The translations under genes were made by a program, and so were the position numbers. From Mesocentrotus franciscanus (taxonomy: Eukaryota; Echinodermata; Echinoidea; Camarodonta; Strongylocentrotidae), in NCBI GenBank assembly GCA_037976565.1, contig CP137667.1, positions 26,242,277 through 26,306,276 of the forward strand: a DNA stretch of 64,000 nucleotides, given 5' to 3'. The notes below the pieces were generated by a model. That model had not been told where the DNA came from and did not search any database. It worked only from the letters and a program-made list of their open reading frames with translations. Position 1 is the first letter of the stretch. Each line of letters begins with the position of its first letter. Below, in pieces: positions 12,188 through 24,239 of this stretch.

Positions 12188-13219
12188 AGAACACTTCGTT
12201 GTAGTGTATAATCAATATATACAAATTATTTTATTATGATGAGTGTGTCCTTCGGTAGGGGGAGGGGCGAGTTGCATAATCAAATTGCTTGCATTTTGTT
12301 ATCATTAACCCTGTAATCATCACTAAGAGAATAATAATGATTATGAATCTCATTTTTATATTCAGCCCTACTCAAGTTCATAAATACGCAGAATGGATCA
12401 GTGTTATAAAGAGGATAACTGGTGAGTTTGCTTCTAATCCTTAACGGTGGGTAGGAAATCAATGAATGCAGGCGTATATTTAAACAATTTTGAATTAATG
12501 AACAATTACACCGTTGATTCAAATCATACACACCACAATGCGGTGATATACACCACTGCATTGATTAAAGAATGAATAAATGAAGAGATGAATAAATGAA
12601 TAATATTACGAGCCGGGTTACTTCCACGCTTGAAACTTTTGTATATTCAGGTAGGTAGATTTTGTTTAAATGTGTGGTGATTTTTGTTATTTCCACTGCT
12701 ATCAAATGGATAGGTATCTAACGATAATGACACCTGCCACAGAAGGAAAAGAAACTTGGACTTGAAACATGCGAGGAACAAGCATTATTCATTTTATATT
12801 ATATGCACATTTCTACGGGCAATATGACCTTGAAATTAAGTACTTATCTTATTTTTCTATATTATACATTATGTCATATTATGAAGAACTTTATTATACA
12901 TCATTAATTCCGATCATGTTGAATTCGTTGACTTTGACAAGCCATTTATGCGTTCACTTTGTACATTGGATACCTTTTTCTTCCTTTGTGACTTGCATGT
13001 TGATACTTACCTCTTCGTTTTAGGCCTATATTATATAATGGGCCTATGGGAATACAATATTTCCTCATATTCAGATTTCAGATTTTCTTAGTTCCTTTGT
13101 GTCAACCCCCCTGAAAAAATTATTATGTGACGTATGTGTGGTATGTAGATGTCATACAATTATTATGACTTTTGGACGTAATTTCGATTAAACTTATTGG
13201 ATATGTTTTGATCGGATAG
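12188..13219. other. No gene identified; possible upstream exon region of the next gene
   Basis: The following exon begins with a split codon, so at least one upstream coding exon should exist. I could not identify it here; the frames at 12280-12561 and 12769-13023 have no coding character and no matching donor. Confidence 0.45.
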
Positions 13220-13777
13220 GCCACGTCCCTTTGTGTGCATTACATCCTGACGGAGACATCCCCGAAGCGAGAAATGAATTAGAGCGACACGGGATCAATG
13301 TTATCTACGAAGTAGTTTGGGCTACATACTGTTACTCAGATGAGGGTCACTTGAAGTGGCTTGACCTTCTACATGGATGCCTCCAACATGGTGACAGAGC
13401 GTTAGCAATTAATGAACCAAAGAAGATATGCACGAATCCAAGATGTAAGTCGCTCAATGACAAAACCAAGAAAGAGGCAAGACAGCAAGTTGAAGAATTA
13501 ACCAAAGGGAGAGAGGAAGACAGAGCAAGAGATGAGAAAAGGAGGCGCTTAATGGAAGCAGAAATGACCAAAAAACTCGAGTCTAAGCAACAACGCGTAG
13601 ACACTTTGACAGATATGGTAGGGGAGAAAGAGCGAAATGAGACGACTCTGAGACAGCAAGTTGAAGAGTTAACGGAAGAAAGAGAACAACTTGAGCGTGA
13701 GACAAGGAAGTTGAGAACCCAACTAGAAAGTGAGATACGATCAGTAGAGCGAAAGAAGAAAGCAGAGAAACATCAAT
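13220..13777 (+). CDS. Exon: N-terminal region and coiled coil
   Basis: The acceptor is GATCGGATAG at 13219 and the donor GTAAGTTC at 13778. The frame is open from before the exon, and no ATG is needed at 13231 (that codon is TTG). The last 100 residues are rich in E, K, R and Q with leucine spacing of a coiled coil. The first ~75 residues contain four cysteines and are not recognised. Confidence 0.72.
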
Positions 13778-16700
13778 GTAAGTTCAATTCTTGGGTAGAA
13801 TTCTGAGAAACAAGCTAGGTGGTAAGACTATATTTTCCAATACAATTTTCTTTTTCTTTTTCACATTATACTAAATACATCCCATCCCGTTTTGGGCTAC
13901 TTTTTTGAAATACTTATAATATGAAGCTTATCAATTCCAATTTGGTCTTTGTAGGTCCCTACCCCATTTTCGCTACTTTGGAAATACTTGTAAAATTAAG
14001 CTTATCACCGCCCAAAATGGTCTGAAAATCTTATTGATATGTTTGTTTTGTTGTTGTTGTTTTAACCAAGGAGGTGGTTTTAACCAACAGTAATGCCATT
14101 CGAATTTCATTATCCAGGGCAAATCGAGCAATGACGATATTTGTGCATTATTTAAACTTGGATTCTTTTTTTAAACATAGATACAGTGAACAATAATGAT
14201 AATTTTCTCTTATTCTAATTTCTATTATTTTGTTTCCATTTAACTGATTTCATTCCATCATGGCAGGGATATCATCTAATGAGGATATTTCACCCGGAGG
14301 AATGGGAAGGACCGATACATTACAAACAGGGTGAGATGAAATAACTTTACTCCTAACATGACAATGTATGCATTGGTTTTGTTTTGTAGTGACAACAATC
14401 ACTACGAAATAAATTGCTACTTTTACCTTTTTAGGGGGTGTAAAATGAGTGATGCTAGATAACGGTTTTAAATATACGGCGGCACTTATGTTCCAAAGAT
14501 TCAAAATCATGTTTCGAAATTTCATTTTCTTCTTTTCTATTTATTTGTTTATTTATCTATTTATTGATTCATGTATAAGTAGAATTGAAGAATTAAAAAC
14601 CATAAACGAAAAAAAGCGTAGCTGCATTCCAGTCTATGGTGATTTATGTGAAGCCCCTTTAAAGTATTGGGAGCCCCAAATTCGCCCAAAAATTGATGGT
14701 AAATTGTCACCTAAATTGTATCATAATGTGAAAGAGGATGTCATTTAAGACACACTTCTGCAAGGATTTCCCCAATAAATGTGTTTGAAGACAATTATTG
14801 ATAAAAGAATACATAATTTGGGTTTTCTGTTGTACGCAGAAACCTAAATGTTGTATTCTTTCATCAATATTCGACTTCAAACACATTTTTTTGAAAATCC
14901 TTGCATAAATTTGTTTAAAATGACACCCTTTTTCACATTATGATACAAAATTAAGTGAAATTTTGCCATCCAATGTTTGGGGCTCCCAACACTTTAAAGG
15001 CCTCGGCTTGAAACGTGAATTCCTTTAACGAATTTCTATTATTAATTTGAGCATGTTGAGTATGGTCTCATTATCGGAATAATCTGTTTTTATCGTTTAA
15101 AAGATTATGCTTAATATTTGACGTCATACATTATACCTACGTTCTCTTACCGCCCCCATGTTTTTTATCTGTATTCTGTATTAACATGTACCATCCTAGA
15201 GAGGGGCCCGCACATGATGAGTTTGCATACATCTTAAAGCAGATAGCTGACGAACTTTACGATAATGCACAAATTGACAGCCTTGGTGGTCAGCTGGGAA
15301 TCCTACATGGTGATATAGAGAGAGCGTTAATGACCAATGTGAAGTTAATCCGTTTTACCAGTGATGGAACACGTCATATGCTGGAACAATGGAGAAGAGG
15401 TGTGTCCAGGGAAGAAGAACGGATGAAACTCAGGAAGGCACTGAAAGCTGCCAAGTTGGTCGACCTTGCAGACCGGTACCTCAAAGAAGGTAATGTATGA
15501 TATTCTCGAAAGAGAGACCAAAATCAACACTTTGGCAACATGAGTTTTACTGGCATATTTGCTCAATGATACACCACCATGTCTTTAGTTACAGAGATAG
15601 ATGGTATTTTCTAATTTTTTGTGTGTCCCCCTATCAAACTAATTTCCTCTTTTTTGACGTAATGCTGAGAAAATATGTACTTTTTTCTGTTTACTGATGG
15701 TAAGTTGACTTAATGAAGAGAAAATATATTATGTACTATTTTCCGTTACCCTATTTCTTAATAATATTTGTGTACAGAACAAAAACATATCCTTATTGGC
15801 AACTTAAAACAGACTCTGCAAAGAACAATCCGGCTTTTATTTCTGTATCGTAAACTCCTATAAGCCGTTACGGTGTAAGGCAATTGAAATTCACTGTGCT
15901 AAGTTCTACATAATCATGATATCAGTAATTCTATATGTTTTTTAGGATTCTATGACAATTACCCTCCGGATAGTCACCCCAGCCTAATACCAGCGGGACG
16001 ATTACCCCCCAAGGACAATCCCTCCCCCGGAAAATTACCCCACCGGGAAAATAACCCTCCGAGGACAATTGCCCCCGGAAAAAAGTATGCTTTTATTTAA
16101 ACCAACTTATTATCAGGGTAAACTTCCCCTTTAATGAATAGGGTGTAATTTCCGGGGAGGGGGAATTGTCCTCGGTGGTTGTTCTCGATTGCCCTTGGGG
16201 GAGTATTTGGTATTTGTCATAGGGGTAATTTTCAGGAGTGGAGTGTCCTCGGGGGTGGTTGTCCTTGGGGGATACATGTTTTTGGAAACCAATATATCTT
16301 TTTTTCAAATTCATGTTTGATTTAGCGTATAAGTGCCACTTACACTGAAATACCACAATAACAACAAACCTGCGTATTGGTAAGTAAAACAGTATTATAT
16401 GTTTTGTCTAAAGCGCCAATAATGCATTGTTTGTACAATATGGACAAAGGACGAACATATCAATTATTACAATTATGGTGATGCTTTTTTATACAATTTG
16501 TTATCTTTTAGCAGAGGCTGTTGGGGTATCTGAACCTTTAAATCAAGAACGGAAAGAAGTAACAGAAGACATTACAGCACCGAAAGTTCAGCCAAATTTC
16601 CACATATCCGATTCGGTCCATACCAATGCCGGAAATAATGAAATATCGGAGGTTCCTGATGGTGACATGGAAGGAGATGATCACGTATCACATCGCATCC

Positions 16701-16810
16701 ACAGCGAAGACGATGGCAGTACCACAGCTTTGGTGGATACAGAAGAACCTACCGCAGAGAAGCCCTGCTGTTCCTGGTGCTGCCGCTTCAGTTATACCCA
16801 AATTCAGTAA
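13220..16810 (+). CDS. Coiled-coil and death-domain protein gene, last four exons
   Basis: Four exons join with consistent phase: 13220-13777, 14267-14330, 15200-15489 and 16515-16810 (stop TAA at 16808). Each intron has AG at its 3' end and GT at its 5' end (GTAAGT, GTGAGA, GTAATG). Exon 1 supplies a small N-terminal region with a conserved look (GDIPEARNELERHGINVIY) and then about 100 residues of charged heptad coiled coil (QQVEELT repeated twice). Exon 3 is a death-fold domain: FAYILKQIADEL, a central GDIERAL block and a final LKAAKLVDLADRYLKEG helix. Exon 4 is acidic and ends in a cysteine cluster, CCSWCCRF. Death-domain proteins act as adaptors in apoptosis and innate signalling, and echinoderms have many. 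The N-terminus is missing from the annotation because exon 1 starts with a split codon. The exact role and partners are unknown. Confidence 0.78.
14267..14330 (+). CDS. Small linker exon of the death-domain gene
   Basis: 64 nt bounded by CATGGCAG and GTGAGATG. With one base from the previous exon it encodes WISSNEDISPGGMGRTDTLQ and a following TG. It leaves two bases that pair correctly with the death-domain exon, which is the main reason to believe it. Confidence 0.65.
14651..15009. mobile_element. ~360-bp foldback MITE inside an intron
   Basis: Long inverted arms: AAGCCCCTTTAAAGTATTGG, GAGCCCC and, further in, CCTAAATTGTATCATAATGTG and AATGTGTTTGAAG, all found in reverse order on the right as CTTCAAACACATT, CACATTATGATACAAAATTA and GGGGCTCCCAACACTTTAAAG. 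Arms of ~150 bp are imperfect (~85% by eye). It sits between the linker exon and the death-domain exon. Confidence 0.75.
15200..15489 (+). CDS. Exon: death domain
   Basis: Acceptor CCATCCTAG, donor GTAATGTA. The 96-residue product has six helix-like amphipathic stretches in the order of a death fold: FAYILKQIADEL; DSLGGQLGIL; DIERAL; DGTRHMLEQWRRG; MKLRKALKAAKLVDLADRYL. The WRRG motif at helix 5 start and the leucine pattern are typical. Members of this superfamily (DD, DED, CARD) can be confused by eye, but DD fits best. Confidence 0.75.
15950..16275. repeat. Minisatellite of ~15-bp CCGGGACAATTACCCC units in head-to-head blocks
   Basis: From 15955 to 16085 the units read ATTACCCC/GGACAAT on the plus strand. 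From 16110 to 16270 the same word is present in reverse (AATTGTCCTCGGGGG). The two blocks form a giant inverted repeat within the last intron of the death-domain gene. Confidence 0.75.
16515..16810 (+). CDS. Exon: acidic tail and cysteine-rich C-terminus
   Basis: Acceptor TTTTAGCAG precedes AGGCTG; the phase matches the donor of the death-domain exon. The product has many D and E residues and ends EKPCCSWCCRFSYTQIQ. The four-cysteine cluster could be a palmitoylation or metal site, which is inference. No AATAAA was seen directly downstream. Confidence 0.65.
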
Positions 16811-17059
16811 ATTAATCTGCCTGTAATTTAGGCCTATACTTCATGTTCCCCAAATATTAAATTAAGTGCAAATTTTAAAAGAATTTATGTTCATGTTTAA
16901 TTTAAAAAAATTAAATATGAGATAAGTACTGTCGGACCTGCCTATCTAAGGCCACCCCACGAAAACACAAAAAGCGGCCACCGTAGACAGGTTGCATCTT
17001 TAGACAAGTTCTTCAACACGTATATCTTTCTAGAGGGATGGTATATGGGTGACAACTAT

Positions 17060-17302
17060 AAACATGACCCGGCCGTTCATGCCACTGTTTACTATTACCA
17101 TTTACTGGCATTGGTCTCTGAAAGGACGTATAAATCGTGGTGACAAATCTACAGAATTTACCTGTTGTGATAGTTTATTATTGGAGGAAAAATATTTTCT
17201 AAGGATCATAATTGAGAGACCAATGGTGAGAGCAACCAATGGCATGGATGGCATAGTTAAGTCCAACTTAAAGTCGATCTTAGTCTTTGTGAAACACCCC
17301 CC
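17060..17302. mobile_element. MITE family A, copy 1 (left TIR missing)
   Basis: Matches the copies at 29.19 and 55.71 kb: GGCCGTTCATGCCACTGTTT at the left and CTTAAAGTCGATCTTAGTCTTTGTGAAACACCCCC at the right (given here in shorter pieces: CTTAAAGTCGATCTTAG, TCTTTGTGAAACACCCCC). The left TIR seen in the other copies is absent, so this copy is truncated. Confidence 0.75.
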
Positions 17303-17780
17303 TGGTCTTTATAGAGATATGGCCACTGAACCATGTTCGTCAATACATGATATAGATATACAATATATGAATATACACTATACATAAAATAAATTTGCTC
17401 AAATCACACAAAAAGGGAAAATGATTAATAATACGAATAATGCATTCACCAGCGTTTACCATAACAAGATAAATTTAAAGACCAATTCTAAATTTCCCGA
17501 TAGGTTATATTTTACCAAATCCATATGTCAAATTACTTATTCCTCAAAATATCACGTACAAACACAGGGAAAGACGAATGCTAATACACAGGATCGGACA
17601 TTTGTAATGCTCTACTACAACATTTGACATTATCGAACTCAGACGACACTTTAAAACTTAAACTCAGCACCTTAATTGTTTCTTCATGGTAATTAAATCT
17701 ATTTTATATCGTCTTCAGTGTTCTGTGTTTAACACAGTGTTCATGGGCACCGGTTGACGCCTTTCTGGCTATCAGCAGAT
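17303..17780. other. No gene seen
   Basis: AT-rich; the plus-strand frame at 17421-17627 has no coding character. Confidence 0.5.
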
Positions 17781-17968
17781 GATATATTGTACAAATGATG
17801 CATGCGCATGAGTTCATTATACGATCTATCCGCACTCGAGTTGAGGCTGTGTGTATCTATTGCACGAAGCCGTTAGGCTGAGTGCGATAGATACACACAG
17901 CATCAACGAGGGCGGATAGATCGTATAATGAACGAATGAAAACATGCATCATTTGTTGTGTACAACGA
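17781..17968. mobile_element. 188-bp near-complete palindrome (foldback element)
   Basis: Left arm TGTACAAATGATGCATG, TTCATTATACGATCTATCCGC, TGTGTGTATCTATTGCAC; right arm gives the reverse complements in reverse order (GTGCGATAGATACACACA, GCGGATAGATCGTATAATGAA, CATGCATCATTTGTTGTGTACA in pieces). The loop is only ~18 bp, around CCGTTAGGCTGAG. Such a structure is either a foldback MITE or an inverted duplication. Confidence 0.8.
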
Positions 17969-19350
17969 AACTCCTAGATCCTTGTTATTTGATGTAAAAA
18001 AAATTCATTCAAGATTGTTTCGTGATGACAGTATGGCTGACAAATAAATCTCAAGTTTAAGGCTTAATTTAGCGCATACATAGATATAGCAAGCGCACTT
18101 ACCTCTATACCTATTTACGCATATTGCTGCGCAAGAATAGGCCTGCGGAAGAATAGGGCCATGCCCCTGGGCCCATGCAGACACAGTATTAAGCGCTAAC
18201 CTCTACGCGCACTACTGCGCATCATATACATGCGCTAAAGCGTGCAATACGTCTGAAAAATATTGCACGCTCTTTCATGAAAAAGCGTGCAATAGGCTCA
18301 GTAAATGAATCACACGTGACCGCGCATGACCAATCATTTGATTAGGATATGGGAGTGAGTTGTATAATAAGGCATGAGGCATACTGTATAATTTTAATTT
18401 TTCATGGATATTGTTCGGAATCGAATCTGAGGGCACTTATTGAAGCGCTTTGAATGTAAATGTTGTTGATTATTATTGCACTACATCATTTAAATTATTG
18501 ATCAAAGGAAATAAAGAGCTGAAAAAAAGATATTTAATATCAGTTAATGCATATATTTAGTTATAATTAAAACTATGCAAATAAATTTCTTAATTTCTTA
18601 ATCTATTAATACAAAAAATACTAAACAGATGAACATGTCTTACTTTACGCTTGTGATATCAATTGTTAATACTCTGTATATACATAAATACTTTTCGCAT
18701 TGAACGTAAATAAATAATACTCGCATGTACAGTATGCAGGCGTATCTGGGAGCAAAATATCTTATGAGCTTAGTTGGCATACCAAATCAACCAACTCTTG
18801 ATTTCTGTGTATCCTCGATTTGTAAATATGTGTTTTTCTGTATAGCACTTGGGAAATCTAATTGATCCTGGAAATTATATTTGATATTATAAGTTAGATG
18901 AAATTGTTACCATGTTTATAACAATGGTTGGATAATTTTCTGTAGATGATACTCAGAATATTATGTAAGAAATAAAGTGACATAACTTTTGATTTCATTT
19001 CGAATATGTAAGCTACTAATACCAATTCTTTGTCTTTTTTCAATATATCACTAATATGTATTTCCATACGAGATCGCTCATCAGCTCAATATAATTTTAC
19101 TTGCAAGAGAATCTAGATATTATAAAAGTGCTTAATAAATCATTTGAATATACGTCTGGCATTGATATGCCTCTCATGCGTGAAGTATTTCTGAAAGTTA
19201 ATCAAGACGCGGGGAGGGTGTAATAATTAAACAATTACAATTTAACCCATTGTCATCAACGGGAACAGGTATGTACTTACCACGAAAGGGACGGGTCATA
19301 GATTTCACCCTCACTTTAACTAGAACATTTTAGTGGCAGATTATGCATGT
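17969..19350. other. No gene seen
   Basis: AT-rich unique sequence. A ~100-bp patch at 18100-18300 has GCGC and TGCGCA words that repeat loosely (AGCGTGCAATA twice), but no defined element. Confidence 0.5.
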
Positions 19351-19354
19351 TGGA

Positions 19355-19575
19355 AGGGGGGGGGGAGGAGGGAGGGGAGGGGTGACTATACACATAAATG
19401 GTAATACATGTAAGAGAGAGGAGCATTTGTAAGAGATTTGTTTGTGTGTGTGTGTGCGTATTGAAGAGAAATATTTAGTAAGAGGGAGAGGGAACCGAAG
19501 AGAGAAATAGAGAGAGAGGTTATGGAAGAGAGAACTGAAGAGGGGGGAGAGAGAGAGGGGGAGGAGGGGGCATGC
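19355..19575. repeat. G-rich and GA-rich simple repeats
   Basis: GGGGAGGAGGGAGGGGAGGGG, a (TG)n tract at 19440-19458 and GAGAGAGAGG runs. Minus-strand S/L-rich frames here are repeat artefacts. Confidence 0.8.
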
Positions 19576-20598
19576 ACACGTTACAACTTGCATTGTTCAA
19601 ATGAGGCATTATGAAGAGTTAAATGGTAAATGCTTCCCTAAGGGCAAACAAATTACAGTAAAACTTCAAAAGCCTTATGTGAAGTTGATAGAATTATAAT
19701 TTACATGTTCACATCTTATGTTTTTTTTTTACTTACAACATGCACAAAGTGCCACTTTAGCTTGTGCTTCAAACATAGGAAATGAAGAAAGCACGACAAA
19801 ACCAAGTTAAACGACAATTGCCAATAATTTATGCTCAGTGTTAATATCCTGACCTAAGTGTTTCTTAACTTTAGCCCTGGATCCAAAACTATACCTTACT
19901 TTCACCTTCACACTAAACCTTATCTGAAACCTAATACCACCCAGGCCTATCGATACCGCTATTCCTTTGTCGAAATAGCCTGGCTCACTTTTTTGCTGGA
20001 GCAGATACGTGATTCTTGATCTGTATAATGTCATCTTGATAACGCGTCAAGTAAATATTTGCACTCGACTGCCATGAACTACAAATACATTCATATCGTC
20101 GACACCGTTTAAAAAGGTATAGGCCAACTCAGAAAGCCACTTAAGATATACCATACCCATCCCATCTGTCTGTATGTCTATCTTAAAAACTCCCTTTCTC
20201 TGGCTCTCCCTCTCGAACTCTATTTATCTCCTTTTTTCTCTCGCTATCTCTTTGTCTAACTCTCCCTCTTTGTCTCTCTTTCACTCTCTTTTCAGAACTG
20301 TTCCATTTGTTTCCAATACAATATTTCTTTACATTTCTCTTTACGCATTCATCTGCTACCCATCCTCGAATGTTGTATTCCCCTTTGTAGAATTCGAAAC
20401 CATTAAGGCCGGGATGGATTGTTTATGCATTTTTTTCTTCAAATGCTGATGTATACTACAATATACCAATGCTGTAGTTGATAGGCACTACCTACTCTAA
20501 AGTATAAAGGTGACAGAGTTACCTTGGATTTTTGTATTTCCAATTGCTTTTCCAAGCTGTAGATGGCGCTTCCCAGAAGCTCCGCTTGGGCAGTGCCT
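19576..20598. other. No gene seen
   Basis: Includes a CT-rich simple repeat at 20190-20300. No splice-bounded coding. Confidence 0.5.
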
Positions 20599-20785
20599 TA
20601 TCGTAACTCGGTGAGTTCGTGAGCGACACTCATGTTTCATGCTAGAGCAAGTGTATTACTTGCATGTATCGCGCGCGGCGTTGAAGTTCCACACGTCAAT
20701 GCTATATCGTAACTCGGTGGGTTCGTGCACGACACTCAGGTTTCATGCTAGATGCTAGATGCTGGATCGCGCGAGGCGTTGAAGG
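20599..20785. repeat. Direct repeat, period 105 bp
   Basis: TATCGTAACTCGGTGAGTTC starts at 20599 and 20704 (one mismatch). Both copies run through CGACACTCA-GTTTCATGCTAGA and GATCGCGCG-GGCGTTGAAG. Confidence 0.75.
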
Positions 20786-22114
20786 GGCCATTTAACCATG
20801 GACTAAGTCCATGATTTAACCCTCAAACAGAATTTAACAACAAGCAATGCTGAGGTAATCGCCTTAATAGTGAACCATAACTGTCTAGGTCACGTTGCAA
20901 AAAACTAACTATTAGCATTAATGGTGACTTCTTGAGAAACTGAATTTGATTGACTGTTCCGTGGTTTTGCCTTAGTAGTTTACTACCAGTGGTAAGTTTT
21001 ATGCAACGGCGCCCTGGTATATGACTTTGTCAGAGTTGCTTTTCTTGCTATGCGTTACTTGTGTAACCATTGCTACCTTCAGTTTGTAAATAATCTCTCA
21101 GGCTGTTTTGAAACATTCTGATCAGCTCTCTCTCTCTTCCTCCCTCTTCCTCTCTACCCATCTCTCACCCTCTTTCTCTAGACTTGATTTTCTGGATTAT
21201 CGAAGCCTCCCCAAACCGAGATGAATAATATAATTATTACACAAAACCATTGTCAACGGCAAGGATAGTTAGATGACTGTGTAGTTAGGTAATGCGCCAT
21301 CTGTCATATATTTATTTTTCTCTCTCTCTCTCTAGATCTGGGGGATTTTTTTTATATAGTTGTTTTCCATTGTATACAATAAGGTCACATATTAAAATTT
21401 TGCGCTCGTTTATCAAGAGATTTATATGACATTTCTTATCAAAAAAATGCAATTATTTATTTATTATCTATTCATTTATCAAAATGTATTCATGCAGGAT
21501 ACACAATGTCATTTCTGTTTACCATCATCGTCTTGAAATAGTTTACAACTATACAATGACACTCGAGGATCTAGCAAAATCTATTCGCATCGAAGGAACA
21601 TGAAATAGTACTTTTGATGTTCCTTAGTGCAATAGTTTTAGCTTGTTCCGAGAATGAGTCATCGTATATTTGTTTTACATTCCTTCCACCTGTATCATTC
21701 CTTGGACACTTCTGTAATAACATGTACCGTACTCACATTCACATCACATTGAAAAAAAAAATAAATAAATAAAATTGCACGGCTCAAGTGAAACTTTGAT
21801 AGATGTAAATATGTTTAGCTGGAGCTATACAGGTACTGTAGTAGTGCAGTGCAGTTACTGCGGCTCAGCGTAATTGCACGGCGTCAGCGCCGTGACACCG
21901 CTGGAGTAGACCGCTGGAGGCATTTGAAATCCCGTACGCTCGCTGAACTTACAAGTTAACGGCTTGTTACGCCCAATTAAATTGTTTACTTCTTCGATTC
22001 GATCGTCGAAATAAGAATTCCTCGCCTCCGTCTTGTCCAGGACTAGACTTTTTAAAACTTTCCTTAGCTCAAGTACATGTACATTATCTTCCGCGTCCGT
22101 AACTCGTTATTTCT
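20786..22114. other. No gene seen
   Basis: Contains CT microsatellites at 21125-21180 and 21319-21334. A GC-richer patch at 21840-21960 repeats CAGTGCAGTTACTGCGGC-like words but no element could be defined. Confidence 0.5.
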
Positions 22115-22310
22115 TTTATTTCGGATTACAAGCCTACCTCAGCTTATGATGGCCACGCAATAATGTTGGCCTACAGCTCCAATGATGAATAGAAGGATTT
22201 TAATCAAAGGAGATAGTTTGGAGATACATGTACACTGTCTTTGAAAGCAGTAGCCATTCAAGTTCAAGAATTTCGATGTTTAAAACATTGCCAACTTCTA
22301 AAACTTTAAA

Positions 22311-22453
22311 CGAGCGACCAATGTGATGCGGCAGGAAAGGTCAGGCACTCTCCGCGTGTCCAGGCCGATCGTTCCGGCGCTGCGGAGGATCATCTATCCG
22401 CTCGAAGTTGGTGGTTTCTGAATGAGCGCCTCCCTGTATCTTGATACAGTGAA
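22311..22453. repeat. Conserved array core, copy 1
   Basis: Begins CGAGCGACCAATGTGATGCG, contains CTCTCCGCGTGTCCAGGCCG and AAGTTGGTGGTTTCTGAATG, and ends at the small hairpin CTGTATCTTGATACAG. GC-richer than its flanks. Confidence 0.75.
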
Positions 22454-23596
22454 TCGAAGGGCATCTCTAATTGTGATGAACACAGTTTTGGATTATCATA
22501 CAACGTTAGCCATGGTGAGATTCATTTGATGTACATGTATCTTTAAGTCATCTCTCTGCTCTCTCTCTAGCTCTCCCTCTCTCTTGGCCCGGCCATATGC
22601 AAGTTGCGATTTTAGAGCTCTAGCTCCGACACATAGCCTCATATGCTTACCATATAGGCATGGACCTTATATTTGTAGGTATTAACAATTATTCATAGTA
22701 TTTGACCTTCAAACTCCTTTCTTTTTTTTTTGGACTTGCCTCCTCTTATTTTCACGAAATGAAAATTGTCAGTCTTGTGAACTGTTAATTGGTCTGCTAG
22801 TGTTCCTGATTAAAATCTATAACAAAAAGTATAAGGCTTCAATTATTTTAATATGAGCCTTGTTGAGTTTTGCAGACAATAAACGTAGGTCTGTACTATT
22901 TGTCAGTTAGCGAGTTTTTGTTCCATCTGTTTTTTCCCCCCATTCCTGCAATGTGAAAATTCTAAAATTTCATTATATTTCATCATTAGTTCAATATCTG
23001 ATCCAAAAGAGGTATTTATCATAATGATAGGCCTATTAGTATTATGGGTGTCTTACTATGATTCGTCGAAATAAGAACCCCTCCCTCCTATTCCGGTATA
23101 TCCGAGACTTGTATAACTTTCATAACTCAAGTACCGGGGGCGGATCCAGGAGGGGGCGGTGGCGGCGCAAGCCCTCCCCCTTTTATTCTTTAAAAAAAAC
23201 ATAGCAAGAAAAAAGCTAAGAGATTTTCACATAAATGTTCAGTTTACGCATTCAGAAATGCCGTTACGGCTTCGCGCATTGCGCTCTCAATTTTGTACAT
23301 TTCACGCCCCCCCCCCTTTTTTTGTTTGTTGTTGAAAATCCTGGATCCACCCTGAGTACAATATCATCCACGTGCACGGACCGATCCGTAACTGGTTATG
23401 TTTTTCATTTCGGATTACAAGCCTACCTCAGCAGATGATGGCTCCTCAGTAATGTTGGCCGCTCCAACGATGGATAGAAGGATTTTAATCAAAGGAGATA
23501 GTTTGGAGATACGTGTACATTGTTTTTGAAAGCAGTAGCCATTCAAGTTCAGGAATTTCGATGTTTAAAACATTGCCAACTTCTAAAACTTTAAAC

Positions 23597-23739
23597 GAGC
23601 GACCAATGTGATGCGGCAGGAAAGGTCAGGCACTCTCCGCGTGTCCAGGCCGATCGTTCCGGCGCTGCGGAGGATCATCCATCCGCTCGAAGTTGGTGGT
23701 TTCTGAATGAGCGCCTCCCTGTATCTTGATACAGTGAAG
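23597..23739. repeat. Conserved array core, copy 2
   Basis: Virtually identical to copy 1 across the core, including the CTGTATCTTGATACAG hairpin; differs mainly after it. Confidence 0.75.
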
Positions 23740-24239
23740 GAGCATCTTTTGGGATGAACACAGTTTTGGATTATTACTTGGATTATCGTGAAACGTTGAT
23801 CATGGTTTGGTGAGATTCATTTAATCATTTGATACACCTTGTTGTAACGTATACCCTCATCCATTGTGCATTTAGAGTAATATGATTCTAAAACTGCAAT
23901 GACCTGCATTTATGAGCTAAGTAAGACAGGCCTATTCATCGATCTCTCTATCTCTCGGCCAAGTTACGATATTAGATCTGTTTCGACACATACAACTACT
24001 ATGTGCTTCAACCATTCCTATTTTGGAAGAATTATTCGTAGTATTTTTGATGTGGCCGACAGATATCCTTCAACTTTTGTTCTCTTTAAATAATGTTGTT
24101 TTTAATATCATAATAATCTTTGCGTGACACGAAAAATGAAGTAGGCCTACGTGATTCTAGTCCTACATGTATGCTGGATGTTAACATTTATGATTTACAA
24201 ATATTCATTTTTTAAGGCCTATATATTCGAACATCGTAG

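Noticed and set aside
17049..17387. 112-codon plus-strand frame
   Set aside because: Lies across MITE family A copy 1; the related frame in copy 2 (29253-29477) is not preserved as a protein.
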